In this document: in pieces, positions 1 to 5,658 of the stretch
How the letters are laid out: the number at the start of each line of letters is the position of its first letter
Numbering within the stretch: position 1 is the stretch's first letter
From: Methanobacteriota archaeon
Lineage (GTDB): Archaea; Thermoplasmatota; Thermoplasmata; RBG-16-68-12
Direction: 5' to 3'
Assembly (NCBI GenBank): GCA_005878515.1
Contig: VBLZ01000167.1
Coordinates: 1 to 6,742, forward strand
Length of the DNA: 6,742 nt
The notes under the pieces: model-generated
The model's input: only the letters and a program-made list of their open reading frames with translations
Database searches by the model: none
What the model was told of the DNA's origin: nothing
Made by a program: the position numbers and the translations under genes

Positions 1-363
1 CGTCGTCCCGATCCACTTGAAGAGGACCCCGCGCCGCGCGTTCACCGCGTGTTCGGGCCCGTACTCGTCCGCGCCATGGTGCATCCGGATGACGGCCATC
101 AGGCTCACGATGAAGTTGATCACGAACACGATCACGAGACCGCAGGCCGCCGAGCCTGTGATTGCTGCGGCGGCGATTGCGCTCGCCGGATCCGTGACCG
201 TGATGAGGATCGACGAGAGGCCGACGATCAGAGCGAACACTCCGAAGATCATGTCGAGGATCAGAGTGACGTAGTACGTTTGGATACCCCGGACCGTGTC
301 CGGCTTCACGACCACGCTGGGCCAGTACGGAATCGGCAGACCGGCCGGAGCCGGGCTTGGCAT
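1..363 (-). CDS. Small multi-pass membrane protein of unknown function (partial, C-terminus outside window)
   Basis: I do not recognise this gene. The 121 residues visible run to the window edge without a stop, so the C-terminus is missing. The N-terminus is proline-rich and soluble-looking (MPSPAPAGLPIPYWPS). Two hydrophobic segments follow at about residues 30-56 and 63-93, separated by a short TDPAS loop. After them comes a polar, charged stretch (HHGADEYGPEHAVNARRG, about 95-112) and the beginning of what may be a third hydrophobic segment (VLFKWIG). The alternating pattern of hydrophobic helices and codon use typical of the region support a real gene. The ATG at 363 was chosen; an in-frame GTG two codons earlier (369) is as plausible, because a TTTATC promoter-like box lies 26-27 bp upstream of it. 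No Shine-Dalgarno sequence is visible, consistent with a leaderless transcript. The tail loosely resembles small archaeal membrane proteins with a GPEH-type motif, but I cannot assign a family. Confidence 0.72.
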   Translation of the reverse strand, partial: MPSPAPAGLPIPYWPSVVVKPDTVRGIQTYYVTLILDMIFGVFALIVGLSSILITVTDPASAIAAAAITGSAACGLVIVFVINFIVSLMAVIRMHHGADEYGPEHAVNARRGVLFKWIGTT

Positions 364-392
364 CGCCACAGTTCGAAAGCATTCCGAGCCGC

Positions 393-400
393 GATAAAGA
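393..400 (-). promoter_or_regulatory. Candidate box A (TATA) for the membrane protein gene
   Basis: Read on the minus strand this is TCTTTATC, the most A/T-rich patch in the 73-bp gap between the Nudix stop codon and the membrane protein start. It sits about 27 bp upstream of the alternative GTG (369) and about 33 bp upstream of the ATG (363). The first distance fits an archaeal TATA box serving a leaderless mRNA. The match to the box A consensus is only partial. Confidence 0.35.
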
Positions 401-436
401 TATCGATGATGTTTGGTCGCGCTCTGCTCCAATTGA

Positions 437-892
437 CTAGCGAGAAGCGGTTTCTCCGGATCCGATCCGTCGGGCCGAGGTCATCTGGATGACCTCAAGC
501 GCAGTCGGGACCACGTCGTACTCGCCCAACTCGCGGAGAGGAATGAGCCGCGCGTTCTCCGCGTCGGTCGCTGGGAATGGGTCCCCTCGGACGTACTCGC
601 AGAGGACATCGATGAGGACGTAGTGCCAACGTACCCGGCTGTCCTTCCGCTCGATGAAGTCGCGGACGTCCAGGACTCGGAGAGGCCGAACGTCGACACC
701 GGTCTCCTCGCGGATCTCCCGGACCACCGCCGCTTCGACCGTCTCGCCCGTCTCCAAGGCGCCGCCAGGCAGGCTCCACCGGTCCCGGTTCGGCTCCGCG
801 CCGCGCTTCACCAGGAGAACGGCCCCATCCCGGAACACGAGTGCGCCCACCGCGGGCACTGGCCGCTGCGGGAATTCGTTTCGAGCTGACAC
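437..892 (-). CDS. Nudix hydrolase (MutT / ADP-ribose pyrophosphatase-like)
   Basis: The 151-residue protein has a complete Nudix box at residues 44-66: G44-x5-E50-x7-R58-E59-I-R-E62-E63-x-G65-V. The glutamates of REIREE bind the Mg2+ ions that drive hydrolysis of a nucleoside diphosphate linked to a moiety X. The preceding strand and loop (VGALVFRDGAVLLVKRG, then RWSLPGG) are the standard lead-in to the box, and the length is normal for a single-domain cytoplasmic member. Substrate cannot be read from the sequence; I do not see the extra signature of classical ADP-ribose pyrophosphatases after the box. The start is GTG. It leaves about a dozen residues before the first strand, as expected, and there is no usable ATG. 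The gene begins 24 bp after the nreA stop on the same strand with no promoter-like box between, so co-transcription with nreA is likely (inference). A housecleaning role is possible. Confidence 0.93.
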   Translation of the reverse strand: MSARNEFPQRPVPAVGALVFRDGAVLLVKRGAEPNRDRWSLPGGALETGETVEAAVVREIREETGVDVRPLRVLDVRDFIERKDSRVRWHYVLIDVLCEYVRGDPFPATDAENARLIPLRELGEYDVVPTALEVIQMTSARRIGSGETASR

Positions 893-916
893 AATCCGGG
901 AACTGAGTGGGACGCA

Positions 917-2245
917 TCAAGACGATGCCGAAGTGGCTGGGAGCGCGAAGAGATCGAAGTCATCGAAGGTGCGTTGATGCAGGACGTACTGGAGGACCTC
1001 GCTCGTGCAGACGTACCTCGACATCGGAATGTCGAGACGGGTGTGGAGATACTCCAGGGTGTCGGCCATCGAGGGAAACCGGTGCGGGAGATGGCGAAGC
1101 GCCTCCCGGACGTGCTCGCGGACATTCCACACGCCGACCGGCATGATATATCCCGGATGAGTCTCCCGCAGGATTACCGTCGCGGCTTGCCGCCTCTCCC
1201 GGGCCAGGGCCTCGCCGACCGCGAGGCGCGCGGCGTAGTAGCACCCACCGATGCTCGCGTACGTCGTCCGGCCCTCGAATCCCTCGTGATCCCCGAACAT
1301 CACGATGTCGCGGCCCAACGGATTCCACAGCGTATTCGGATACCACGCTTCGATCAACTCGTATCGCCATGGACGTGGGATCATCACGACGAGGAATCGG
1401 TCGTCGAAGCCGATCGCCTCGTGCACCCGGATCTCGTTGATGAGCGGGAACGTCTTGACCCGTTCCCGGAGTTCCTTCCCGATCGTGTCGTCGACGGCCG
1501 TGATCGACCATCGGGTCGGTACGAACCTGCGATTCTTCTCGATCCCGAACGCGCCCACGCTGAAGGCCCGCTGAATCTTGGAAACCGGTGTGCGCCGTTC
1601 GTACAGATCGATGACGGCCTCTCTGGCTCGCAGGTCCGTGTCGGAGAACGCGCGATCCAGATTTTGGTCGACTTTCAGAGAGCCCAGATCGAAACGGCTC
1701 AGGGGTGCGGACGGCCCGAACGGTTGGACGTTGTCGTCGAGGACGACCCGGCCGTGGGGCTTCCGTGCGAATCCCACCTCGACGTCTGCGGGAGAGGTCC
1801 CGAGCGCGAGCTCGCGCGTCTGATCGACGATGCGACCGCCGCCGTCCACATCCTGAACATGGACGCGGTGCATCCCACGGACCAGCTGCGACCGGAAGTG
1901 GACGATATCCTCCATCGGATGGCCGATCCATTCCTCGGGGGCATCGAGGATCTGCGTGTCGCCGTGGACAGGCGGGACGAGCGGGCCGACGTACACCTTC
2001 GGGTACCCGAATCGGCCGACGAAGACGCCGGGAGGGGACGACCCGTCCAGGTCGATCCGGTCGACCATGGGGGCGGTCTTCATCATGGAGTCCCACCGGA
2101 CGAGGATAGGGCAGCGCGCCTTACCGCAGAGCAGCTTCGCGCCGCGGCATTGAATGCACAACCCGCTCGCGATCGCCGCCCGGGTATCTGCATCGAAGAT
2201 CGCCGCGAACGGGGCAGGCGCAGGCTGGACCGGGAGGGAGAGCAT
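917..2245 (-). CDS. nreA: NreA-family archaeal DNA repair protein
   Basis: From the ATG at 2245 the protein has 442 residues. Near the N-terminus C30, C33, C40 and C45 (CX2CX6CX4C) form a probable zinc-binding cluster. A DUF650-type domain follows (VGRFGYPKVYVGPLVPP), then the highly conserved core (SKIQRAFSVGAFG, VPTRWSITAVDD), and a DUF651-type C-terminal domain (GYIMPVGVWNVREHVREAL). The extreme C-terminus, Q424-R-T-F-D-D-F-D-L-F433, resembles a PCNA-interacting (PIP) motif. In Haloferax volcanii, NreA is known to act in DNA-damage repair and to bind PCNA through such a motif; a similar role here is inferred from family membership. In-frame GTG (2260) and TTG (2263) starts would add 5 or 6 residues. 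The ATG is preferred because a TCTTAAGG box lies about 28 bp upstream, fitting a leaderless transcript. The gene is divergent from the winged-helix gene and is followed by the Nudix gene. Confidence 0.92.
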   Translation of the reverse strand: MLSLPVQPAPAPFAAIFDADTRAAIASGLCIQCRGAKLLCGKARCPILVRWDSMMKTAPMVDRIDLDGSSPPGVFVGRFGYPKVYVGPLVPPVHGDTQILDAPEEWIGHPMEDIVHFRSQLVRGMHRVHVQDVDGGGRIVDQTRELALGTSPADVEVGFARKPHGRVVLDDNVQPFGPSAPLSRFDLGSLKVDQNLDRAFSDTDLRAREAVIDLYERRTPVSKIQRAFSVGAFGIEKNRRFVPTRWSITAVDDTIGKELRERVKTFPLINEIRVHEAIGFDDRFLVVMIPRPWRYELIEAWYPNTLWNPLGRDIVMFGDHEGFEGRTTYASIGGCYYAARLAVGEALARERRQAATVILRETHPGYIMPVGVWNVREHVREALRHLPHRFPSMADTLEYLHTRLDIPMSRYVCTSEVLQYVLHQRTFDDFDLFALPATSASS

Positions 2246-2254
2246 CGCCGATCC

Positions 2255-2291
2255 TGGCACCAAGGAGGACCTTAAGAAGATGGCACCAAGG
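2255..2291. repeat. 11-bp direct repeat pair in the nreA / winged-helix divergent promoter region
   Basis: TGGCACCAAGG occurs perfectly at 2255-2265 and again at 2281-2291, 26 bp apart start to start (about two and a half helical turns). The repeats flank a CTTAAG palindrome at 2271-2276, which may be the TATA element of nreA. Two identical copies at such spacing around a promoter element resemble an operator. The repeats could also be chance in a short, G/C-rich stretch, and the first copy would be coding if nreA began at TTG 2263 or GTG 2260. Confidence 0.5.
2270..2279 (-). promoter_or_regulatory. nreA: Candidate box A of nreA
   Basis: The minus strand reads TTCTTAAGG here, centred about 28 bp upstream of the ATG at 2245. 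That is the distance expected when transcription begins at or next to the start codon. The core CTTAAG is palindromic. It is the only A/T-rich cluster between the two divergent genes apart from GATTATCC near 2314-2321. Confidence 0.4.
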
Positions 2292-2313
2292 TGGGCGAAT
2301 CGGTCACGCGAAG

Positions 2314-2321
2314 GATTATCC
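2314..2321 (+). promoter_or_regulatory. Candidate box A of the winged-helix/TerB-like gene
   Basis: GATTATCC is centred about 27 bp upstream of the GTG at 2345. This supports the shorter start of the downstream gene and a leaderless mRNA. If translation instead begins at GTG 2291, this element would be inside the coding region and the call would be wrong. Confidence 0.35.
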
Positions 2322-2344
2322 GTGCCGCCGGGAGTGCCCGGGCC

Positions 2345-3154
2345 GTGAAGGAGGACTCACCCCTCGCGCTGACGACGGAGGACCGGATTCTCCTGTACTT
2401 CTCCGACTTCCGGAACATGGAGGAGCGGTACGTCCTGCCCCAGGCGCTCACGCAAAAGGCGATCGCATTCGCGGCGGGGATTCAGCGGAAGCATCTGTCT
2501 CGGTACCTGGATGAGATGGTGCGCGACGGCTTCCTCACGGAAACGAAGGCTCATATCGAGGGCGAGAAGCAGCGGATGCTCGCGTACTACCTCGCGCCCC
2601 GCGGGTGGGAGCGCGCGATGGGAATCAAGGAGCGCTTGTCGAAGGTTCGGGTGCCCGTGAAAGTCGCCGGCACCACGAAGGAGATGAGCCTCGAGGACAT
2701 CGACCATGCGACGTCCGTCCACCTGACCCTTTCTGACATCGTGCGGGAAGCGATGAACGTCGACGAGTTAGATCTCGAGTACCTCGAAGGAATCGATGAT
2801 CGCCGGAAACGGGCCATGGACGAACGCGTGAAGCGCCTCGAGGACTACACCCGGGCCGTCATGACCGCTTGGAAAGACGGCCGAGTCACCGCGACGGAAC
2901 GCCTCCTCGTGGAGCAACTCCGAGAAAACCTCGGGATCTCGCGGGAGGAACAAGAGCGCATCGAGAGCGAGGTCTTGGAGGAAGTGATCGAGAACCGCGC
3001 CGGGATTTACCGCGCAGTCGCCGCACAGGCCCTGGAGGACGGCCCGGTGACCGAAGACGTGCGTGAACTCCTTGAAGCGCTGCGCAAGAAGCTCGGCCTC
3101 TCCTCCCACGATTGCCGAGAAATCGAAGCGGCTCTGACGAAGAATGCGGCGTAG
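2345..3154 (+). CDS. Winged-helix DNA-binding protein with tandem TerB-like C-terminal modules
   Basis: The 269-residue protein (from GTG 2345) starts with a winged helix-turn-helix at about residues 10-91. The turn and recognition helix are TQKAIAFAAGIQRKHLSRYL (36-55), followed by the wing (GFLTETKAHIEGEKQRMLAY) and the APRG turn. This wHTH style is common in archaeal regulators. A short linker domain (VPVKVAGTTKEMSLEDI) and a charged helix follow. The C-terminal 100 residues hold two copies of an acidic helical module, at about 168-210 and 222-264. Ungapped alignment gives shared Y1, A8, D11-G12, V14-T15, R19, L21, E23, L25-R26, L29-G30, S32 and I39-E40 (16 of 43). The modules resemble TerB-like folds; their function is unknown. 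An in-frame GTG at 2291 would add 18 residues that are not hydrophobic-core-like; neither start has a well-placed Shine-Dalgarno. The gene is divergent from nreA, so autoregulation and control of nreA are possible. No membrane segment is present. Confidence 0.85.
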   Translation: MKEDSPLALTTEDRILLYFSDFRNMEERYVLPQALTQKAIAFAAGIQRKHLSRYLDEMVRDGFLTETKAHIEGEKQRMLAYYLAPRGWERAMGIKERLSKVRVPVKVAGTTKEMSLEDIDHATSVHLTLSDIVREAMNVDELDLEYLEGIDDRRKRAMDERVKRLEDYTRAVMTAWKDGRVTATERLLVEQLRENLGISREEQERIESEVLEEVIENRAGIYRAVAAQALEDGPVTEDVRELLEALRKKLGLSSHDCREIEAALTKNAA

Positions 3155-3161
3155 CATCTGA

Positions 3162-3228
3162 CCTACCCAGAACAGATCTCTTAGCCTTGACCCACACCGG
3201 TATGCTGCCCTGCGTGACGTTGGGTAGG
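3162..3228. repeat. Inverted repeat, 8-bp arms
   Basis: CCTACCCA begins 8 bp after the winged-helix stop codon, and its exact reverse complement TGGGTAGG closes the structure after a 51-nt spacer. The arms do not extend further. They could form a long-looped hairpin in the 3' untranslated region or be separate protein-binding half-sites. Chance occurrence is not excluded. Confidence 0.3.
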
Positions 3229-3246
3229 CCGCTCGTCCCCGTCGCG

Positions 3247-3300
3247 AGTTGGAGCGGGTCATGGATACAGGTCCGAGTAAATCGCAGGCTGGTTCCAACT
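3247..3300. repeat. Inverted repeat, 7-bp arms, just upstream of the transporter gene
   Basis: AGTTGGA and TCCAACT are perfect reverse complements with a 40-nt spacer that contains the weak GAGTAAATCG promoter-like box. The position directly before the transporter start would suit an operator, but the arms are short and widely spaced. Confidence 0.25.
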
Positions 3301-3310
3301 TTGTGAACGC

Positions 3311-4654
3311 TTGAGTACATATGTCACGTTGCCCGATGTACCGTCCGTGCTCCCTTCGGTTCACGAACCTTCGCGAGTCGGAGACTCAGCAAAACGTTTG
3401 CTTCGCAATCGGAAATTCTTCGGGTTCGTGGGACAGGACGTTGCTGCGCGGGCCTCATCCAGTGTGGCGAACGTTTGTGTCGCCTGGCTGGTCTTCACGT
3501 CGACCCATTCCGCAATCGACGTTGGGATTGTTGCGATCGCGGAGTCCATCGCAACCCTCGCCGCAAGTCTGCCCGCCGGCACGCTAGTTGACCGCTTTAG
3601 TCGTCGGGCCCTCCTGTTTATCTCTCACACCATCCAGGGTTTGACATTCGCCCTCCTCGTCGTCCTCCTTACCCTTCAAGGATTCCACTTGAATCTGCTC
3701 ATCGCATTCGTCCTAGCATGGTCAGCGACTGCGGAACTCTACCGCTCTACAAGCCTCTCCGTTCTCCCGGAACTCGTTGACGCGAGCGACTTGGTTAACG
3801 CCAATGGCATCGACAGAGCCTCCACCTCGATCGCGGCCGCATTGTCGAGCGCGGGAGCCGGCGGGCTAATCGTCTTGCTCGGAGTTTCGTTCGGGTTCGT
3901 ATACAGCGCAGCCGCGTACGCGTTCGCCGCCTTCTTGGTCGCTATCCTCGTACGGCCACGGCCCCACCGCGGAACGGAGCCCGATAGTGAAACTCGAACC
4001 GGATTGCGCGGGATGGCCCACGATATGCGGGTTGGTTTCCGTTGGCTCCTTGGCGAGAAGGGGCTTTGGGAGCTGTCTCTGTCCGCAACTGCGTTCAACT
4101 TTCTCTTCGGTGCGACATGGGCTTTCTTGGTCGTGTACGTGGGCAGCGTAGTGAAAGGCGGGGCGGTGGTCTTCGGTGGGATTCTTGCGGCCTATGCGGT
4201 GGGAGACGTGATCGGTTCCCTCCTTGTCGGAACGACCCGAGCCCTGTCCTTCGCGGGAAAAGTGTGGGTCATCCTCTACGGCGGAGTGTCGGGCGTGCTT
4301 CTCTTGGCCCTGGGCCTCTTTCCCACGCCGATCGTCGCGATCACTTCGGGCCTCTTGATGGGTGTGGCAGTTGGCTTCTCGGCGAACGTCTGGCTCAGCT
4401 CCGTTCAGAACATTGCTCCCGCCGGCATGCGAGGACGGTACTTCGCCATCGATGGCGTACTGAGTTTCGTCGCCGGTCCTCCTGCTATCGCTGTCGGCGC
4501 ACTCCTCGCTGAAGGGGTGGGTGTAGCCGCCGCGTTTGAGATCGCGGGAATCACGATGCTGATCTTCGCGCTTGTCTTCGGTCTCATGAAGAGCCTCTGG
4601 ACTCTGGATGGCCGTTCCCGAGACGCAGGCTCTGCGGAGCGCTTATGTAATTAA
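3311..4654 (+). CDS. Major facilitator superfamily transporter, drug-efflux (MFS_3/EntS-like) type
   Basis: This 447-residue integral membrane protein has the length and hydrophobic pattern of a 12-helix MFS carrier. The first helix starts near residue 36 (FFGFVGQDVAAR). The loop between helices 2 and 3 carries motif A as G90-T-L-V-D94-R95-F-S-R98-R99. The segment LPELVDASDLVNANGIDRAS and the central loop leading into VGFRWLLGEKGLWEL are typical of the MFS_3 group, which exports drugs and siderophores by proton exchange. The substrate here cannot be predicted. The longest reading starts at TTG 3311. A GTG at 3347 (435 residues) is a strong alternative, because TACATATG lies about 27 bp upstream of it, the leaderless spacing. 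Neither start has a Shine-Dalgarno sequence. The gene uses more A/T-ending codons than its neighbours, which may mean transfer. It is convergent with the DUF655 gene. The cysteine-asparagine end needs no special reading. Confidence 0.93.
   Translation: MSTYVTLPDVPSVLPSVHEPSRVGDSAKRLLRNRKFFGFVGQDVAARASSSVANVCVAWLVFTSTHSAIDVGIVAIAESIATLAASLPAGTLVDRFSRRALLFISHTIQGLTFALLVVLLTLQGFHLNLLIAFVLAWSATAELYRSTSLSVLPELVDASDLVNANGIDRASTSIAAALSSAGAGGLIVLLGVSFGFVYSAAAYAFAAFLVAILVRPRPHRGTEPDSETRTGLRGMAHDMRVGFRWLLGEKGLWELSLSATAFNFLFGATWAFLVVYVGSVVKGGAVVFGGILAAYAVGDVIGSLLVGTTRALSFAGKVWVILYGGVSGVLLLALGLFPTPIVAITSGLLMGVAVGFSANVWLSSVQNIAPAGMRGRYFAIDGVLSFVAGPPAIAVGALLAEGVGVAAAFEIAGITMLIFALVFGLMKSLWTLDGRSRDAGSAERLCN
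3316..3323 (+). promoter_or_regulatory. Candidate box A for a leaderless transporter start at GTG 3347
   Basis: TACATATG, overlapping the 8-bp palindrome ACATATGT (3317-3324), is the best TATA-like element before the transporter. Its centre is about 27 bp from GTG 3347. If it is the true promoter, the first 12 codons from TTG 3311 are untranslated and untranscribed. Confidence 0.35.
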
Positions 4655-4763
4655 GGTTGCCACAACAGCAGGCATTCCGGACTTAGTAGTCGTGTCGCCG
4701 GCCCGGGACTCGGCTCGATGACAAGCGGCCTGCCGATTGTCCTCTCCCGCCGGACTTCTGCGC
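4655..4763. other. Convergent intergenic gap
   Basis: The transporter and the DUF655 gene end toward each other here, leaving about 109 bp. I see no ORF with a convincing product and no T-rich terminator. A short GCCG/CGGC pairing around the CCCGGG near 4696-4713 is too weak to call. An 8-mer, CCGGACTT, occurs twice (4677-4684 and 4750-4757), probably by chance. Confidence 0.45.
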
Positions 4764-5312
4764 CTAGCGAGCGACGAACAGCCGGTACTTTTGCGTCGGG
4801 TCCGAGATCTCCATCTCGATCCGCTTCGCGATGAGCTTCTCGGGATGATGGACGCTCGGCACGCGCTGATCGAGATCCTGGAATGACTTGAACGGACCCT
4901 TCTTGTGCTCCTCGAGGATCGCCCACATCGTCTTCTTGCCGAGGCCGGGCAACAGCTCGAGCATGTGGAATCGCGTCGTGATCGCCTGGGCGCGGTTGAA
5001 GAAGTCGACGAACTTGTCCTCTTTCTCCTTGACCGTTTCCGCAATCACGAACGGCAACTCCTTCTGTGCGGCGGTCGTGAGTTCCTCGTATCCGACGCGG
5101 CGCTTCACATGCAAGACCTCGGCGCGCATGTCGACCTCCTTGCCGATGTACACGCGTTGCCCGACGGAAAGGCTCACGCCTTCCTTCGGCACGAGCTCGA
5201 ACAGTTTGAACTCGTCGACCCCGAGTGCGTAGGCCAGAGGCTCCCGATGGAATTTCGACTGGTCGGGATGACCTTGCGGTAGGAAATCAAGGATCCGGGC
5301 GTAATCTTCCAT
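4764..5312 (-). CDS. DUF655 family protein, OB-fold/HhH nucleic-acid-binding type
   Basis: From the ATG at 5312 the protein has 182 residues, close to the family norm. It opens with the characteristic MEDYARILDFLPQGHP. A beta-rich section of OB-like character covers about residues 35-75 (FELVPKEGVSLSVGQRVYIG, then EVLHVKRRVGYEEL). A helical section leads to a helix-hairpin-helix motif at about 118-146, including LELLPGLGKKTMWAILEEHK. Both parts point to RNA or DNA binding in the cytoplasm; the exact role of DUF655 proteins is not established. Upstream in-frame codons reach 5366 inside rpoF but lack the family N-terminus. A GAGGCGA sequence 9-15 bp before the ATG, one base off the Shine-Dalgarno GAGGTGA, decides the start. 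The gene follows rpoF by 13 bp, the usual archaeal order. The ksgA gene frequently found next is missing. Confidence 0.92.
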   Translation of the reverse strand: MEDYARILDFLPQGHPDQSKFHREPLAYALGVDEFKLFELVPKEGVSLSVGQRVYIGKEVDMRAEVLHVKRRVGYEELTTAAQKELPFVIAETVKEKEDKFVDFFNRAQAITTRFHMLELLPGLGKKTMWAILEEHKKGPFKSFQDLDQRVPSVHHPEKLIAKRIEMEISDPTQKYRLFVAR

Positions 5313-5316
5313 GCGC

Positions 5317-5325
5317 GTCGCCTCG
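5317..5325 (-). promoter_or_regulatory. Ribosome binding site of the DUF655 gene
   Basis: On the minus strand the rpoF stop TGA is followed at once by CGAGGCGAC. Its GAGGCGA core differs at one base from GAGGTGA, the complement of the 16S rRNA 3' end. The location before ATG 5312 favours that start over the longer frame beginning inside rpoF. Confidence 0.5.
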
Positions 5326-5646
5326 TCAGCGGTACTTCCCCACAATTTCGAGGACTTTGTCCGCATCCTCTTTCGATAGGCTGAAGCGTTCCTTCGCGAA
5401 AATCGCGCGCACGTCGTCGAGGTGCGTCGGCATCAGGTCGACAATCTTCAGCGCGTTGAAGGGCGACATCATCGGGATCTCCATGAGCTCCTTCGCGATT
5501 GCGAGGACCTTGTCGGCCGGGACGCGGGCGAAGAGGGACGCGTGGGAGAGCGAGTACTGCTGCTCCGGATTCAACTCGCCCCGGACCGTCTTCTCCTTCT
5601 CCAGGATGACCTTCAGCTCGGCAAGGGACACGTACGACTCTTCCAT
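5326..5646 (-). CDS. rpoF: DNA-directed RNA polymerase subunit Rpo4 (RpoF, Rpb4 homologue)
   Basis: This 106-residue protein is the archaeal counterpart of eukaryotic Rpb4. With Rpo7 (RpoE) it forms the stalk of RNA polymerase, which binds nascent RNA and helps initiation and processivity. The N-terminal half contains YVSLAELKVILEK and the linking helix (LNPEQQYSLSHASLFARV). The C-terminal half carries the family's recognisable HRDC-like end: DLMPTHLDDVRAIFAKE, then DADKVLEIVGKYR. Length and ending match the family, and nothing is missing. The start ATG is preceded by a strong GGAGGGG that begins within the rpl21e stop codon, so translation may be coupled. It is 9 bp downstream of rpl21e and 13 bp upstream of the DUF655 gene in the classic archaeal cluster. 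The Rpo7 partner gene is not in the window. Confidence 0.94.
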   Translation of the reverse strand: MEESYVSLAELKVILEKEKTVRGELNPEQQYSLSHASLFARVPADKVLAIAKELMEIPMMSPFNALKIVDLMPTHLDDVRAIFAKERFSLSKEDADKVLEIVGKYR

Positions 5647-5649
5647 GGT

Positions 5650-5658
5650 CCCCTCCTA
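5650..5658 (-). promoter_or_regulatory. rpoF: Shine-Dalgarno of rpoF overlapping the rpl21e stop
   Basis: The minus strand reads TAGGAGGGG, so the rpl21e stop TAG shares its last G with the GGAGGGG ribosome-binding site. Three bases (ACC) follow before the ATG. This is the strongest such site in the window and points to translational coupling between the two genes. Confidence 0.75.

Larger units (their letters stand above)
3155..3310. other. Intergenic region with two inverted repeats, no gene seen
   Basis: This gap of about 155 bp separates the winged-helix gene from the transporter gene on the same strand. I find no convincing ORF and no tRNA cloverleaf. It holds an 8-bp perfect inverted repeat (CCTACCCA at 3162-3169, TGGGTAGG at 3221-3228) and a 7-bp one (AGTTGGA at 3247-3253, TCCAACT at 3294-3300). 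GAGTAAATCG at 3275-3284 is a weak box A candidate for the TTG start at 3311. There is no T-rich tract that would mark an archaeal terminator. Confidence 0.5.

Noticed and set aside
49..492. A 147-codon plus-strand frame over the membrane protein and Nudix 3' end
   Set aside because: His/Asp/Arg-rich translation without motifs; the minus strand gives a coherent membrane protein there.
960..2096. A 378-codon open frame on the minus strand in a second frame of nreA
   Set aside because: Arg/Pro-rich translation without domains; it is a frame-shifted reading of nreA.
974..2275. A 433-codon open frame on the plus strand opposite nreA
   Set aside because: It is antisense to a gene with clear family motifs, has no recognisable domain and an arginine/aspartate-rich composition typical of the mirror of G/C-rich codons.
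2280..2348. ATG with an upstream GGAGGA (2264-2269) that seems a good plus-strand start
   Set aside because: The frame ends after 22 codons and is not in frame with the winged-helix gene; the GGAGGA falls in the divergent promoter.
3221..3300. A possible tRNA suggested by GGTTCCAACT, which resembles a T-loop
   Set aside because: No acceptor stem or D- and anticodon arms could be paired around it.
4677..4757. The 8-mer CCGGACTT repeated in the convergent gap
   Set aside because: Too short to be meaningful in G/C-rich DNA, with no supporting structure.
5313..5366. An 18-residue N-terminal extension of DUF655 reaching into rpoF
   Set aside because: The family begins at MEDYARILDF; the extension overlaps the conserved end of rpoF and has no better ribosome-binding site.
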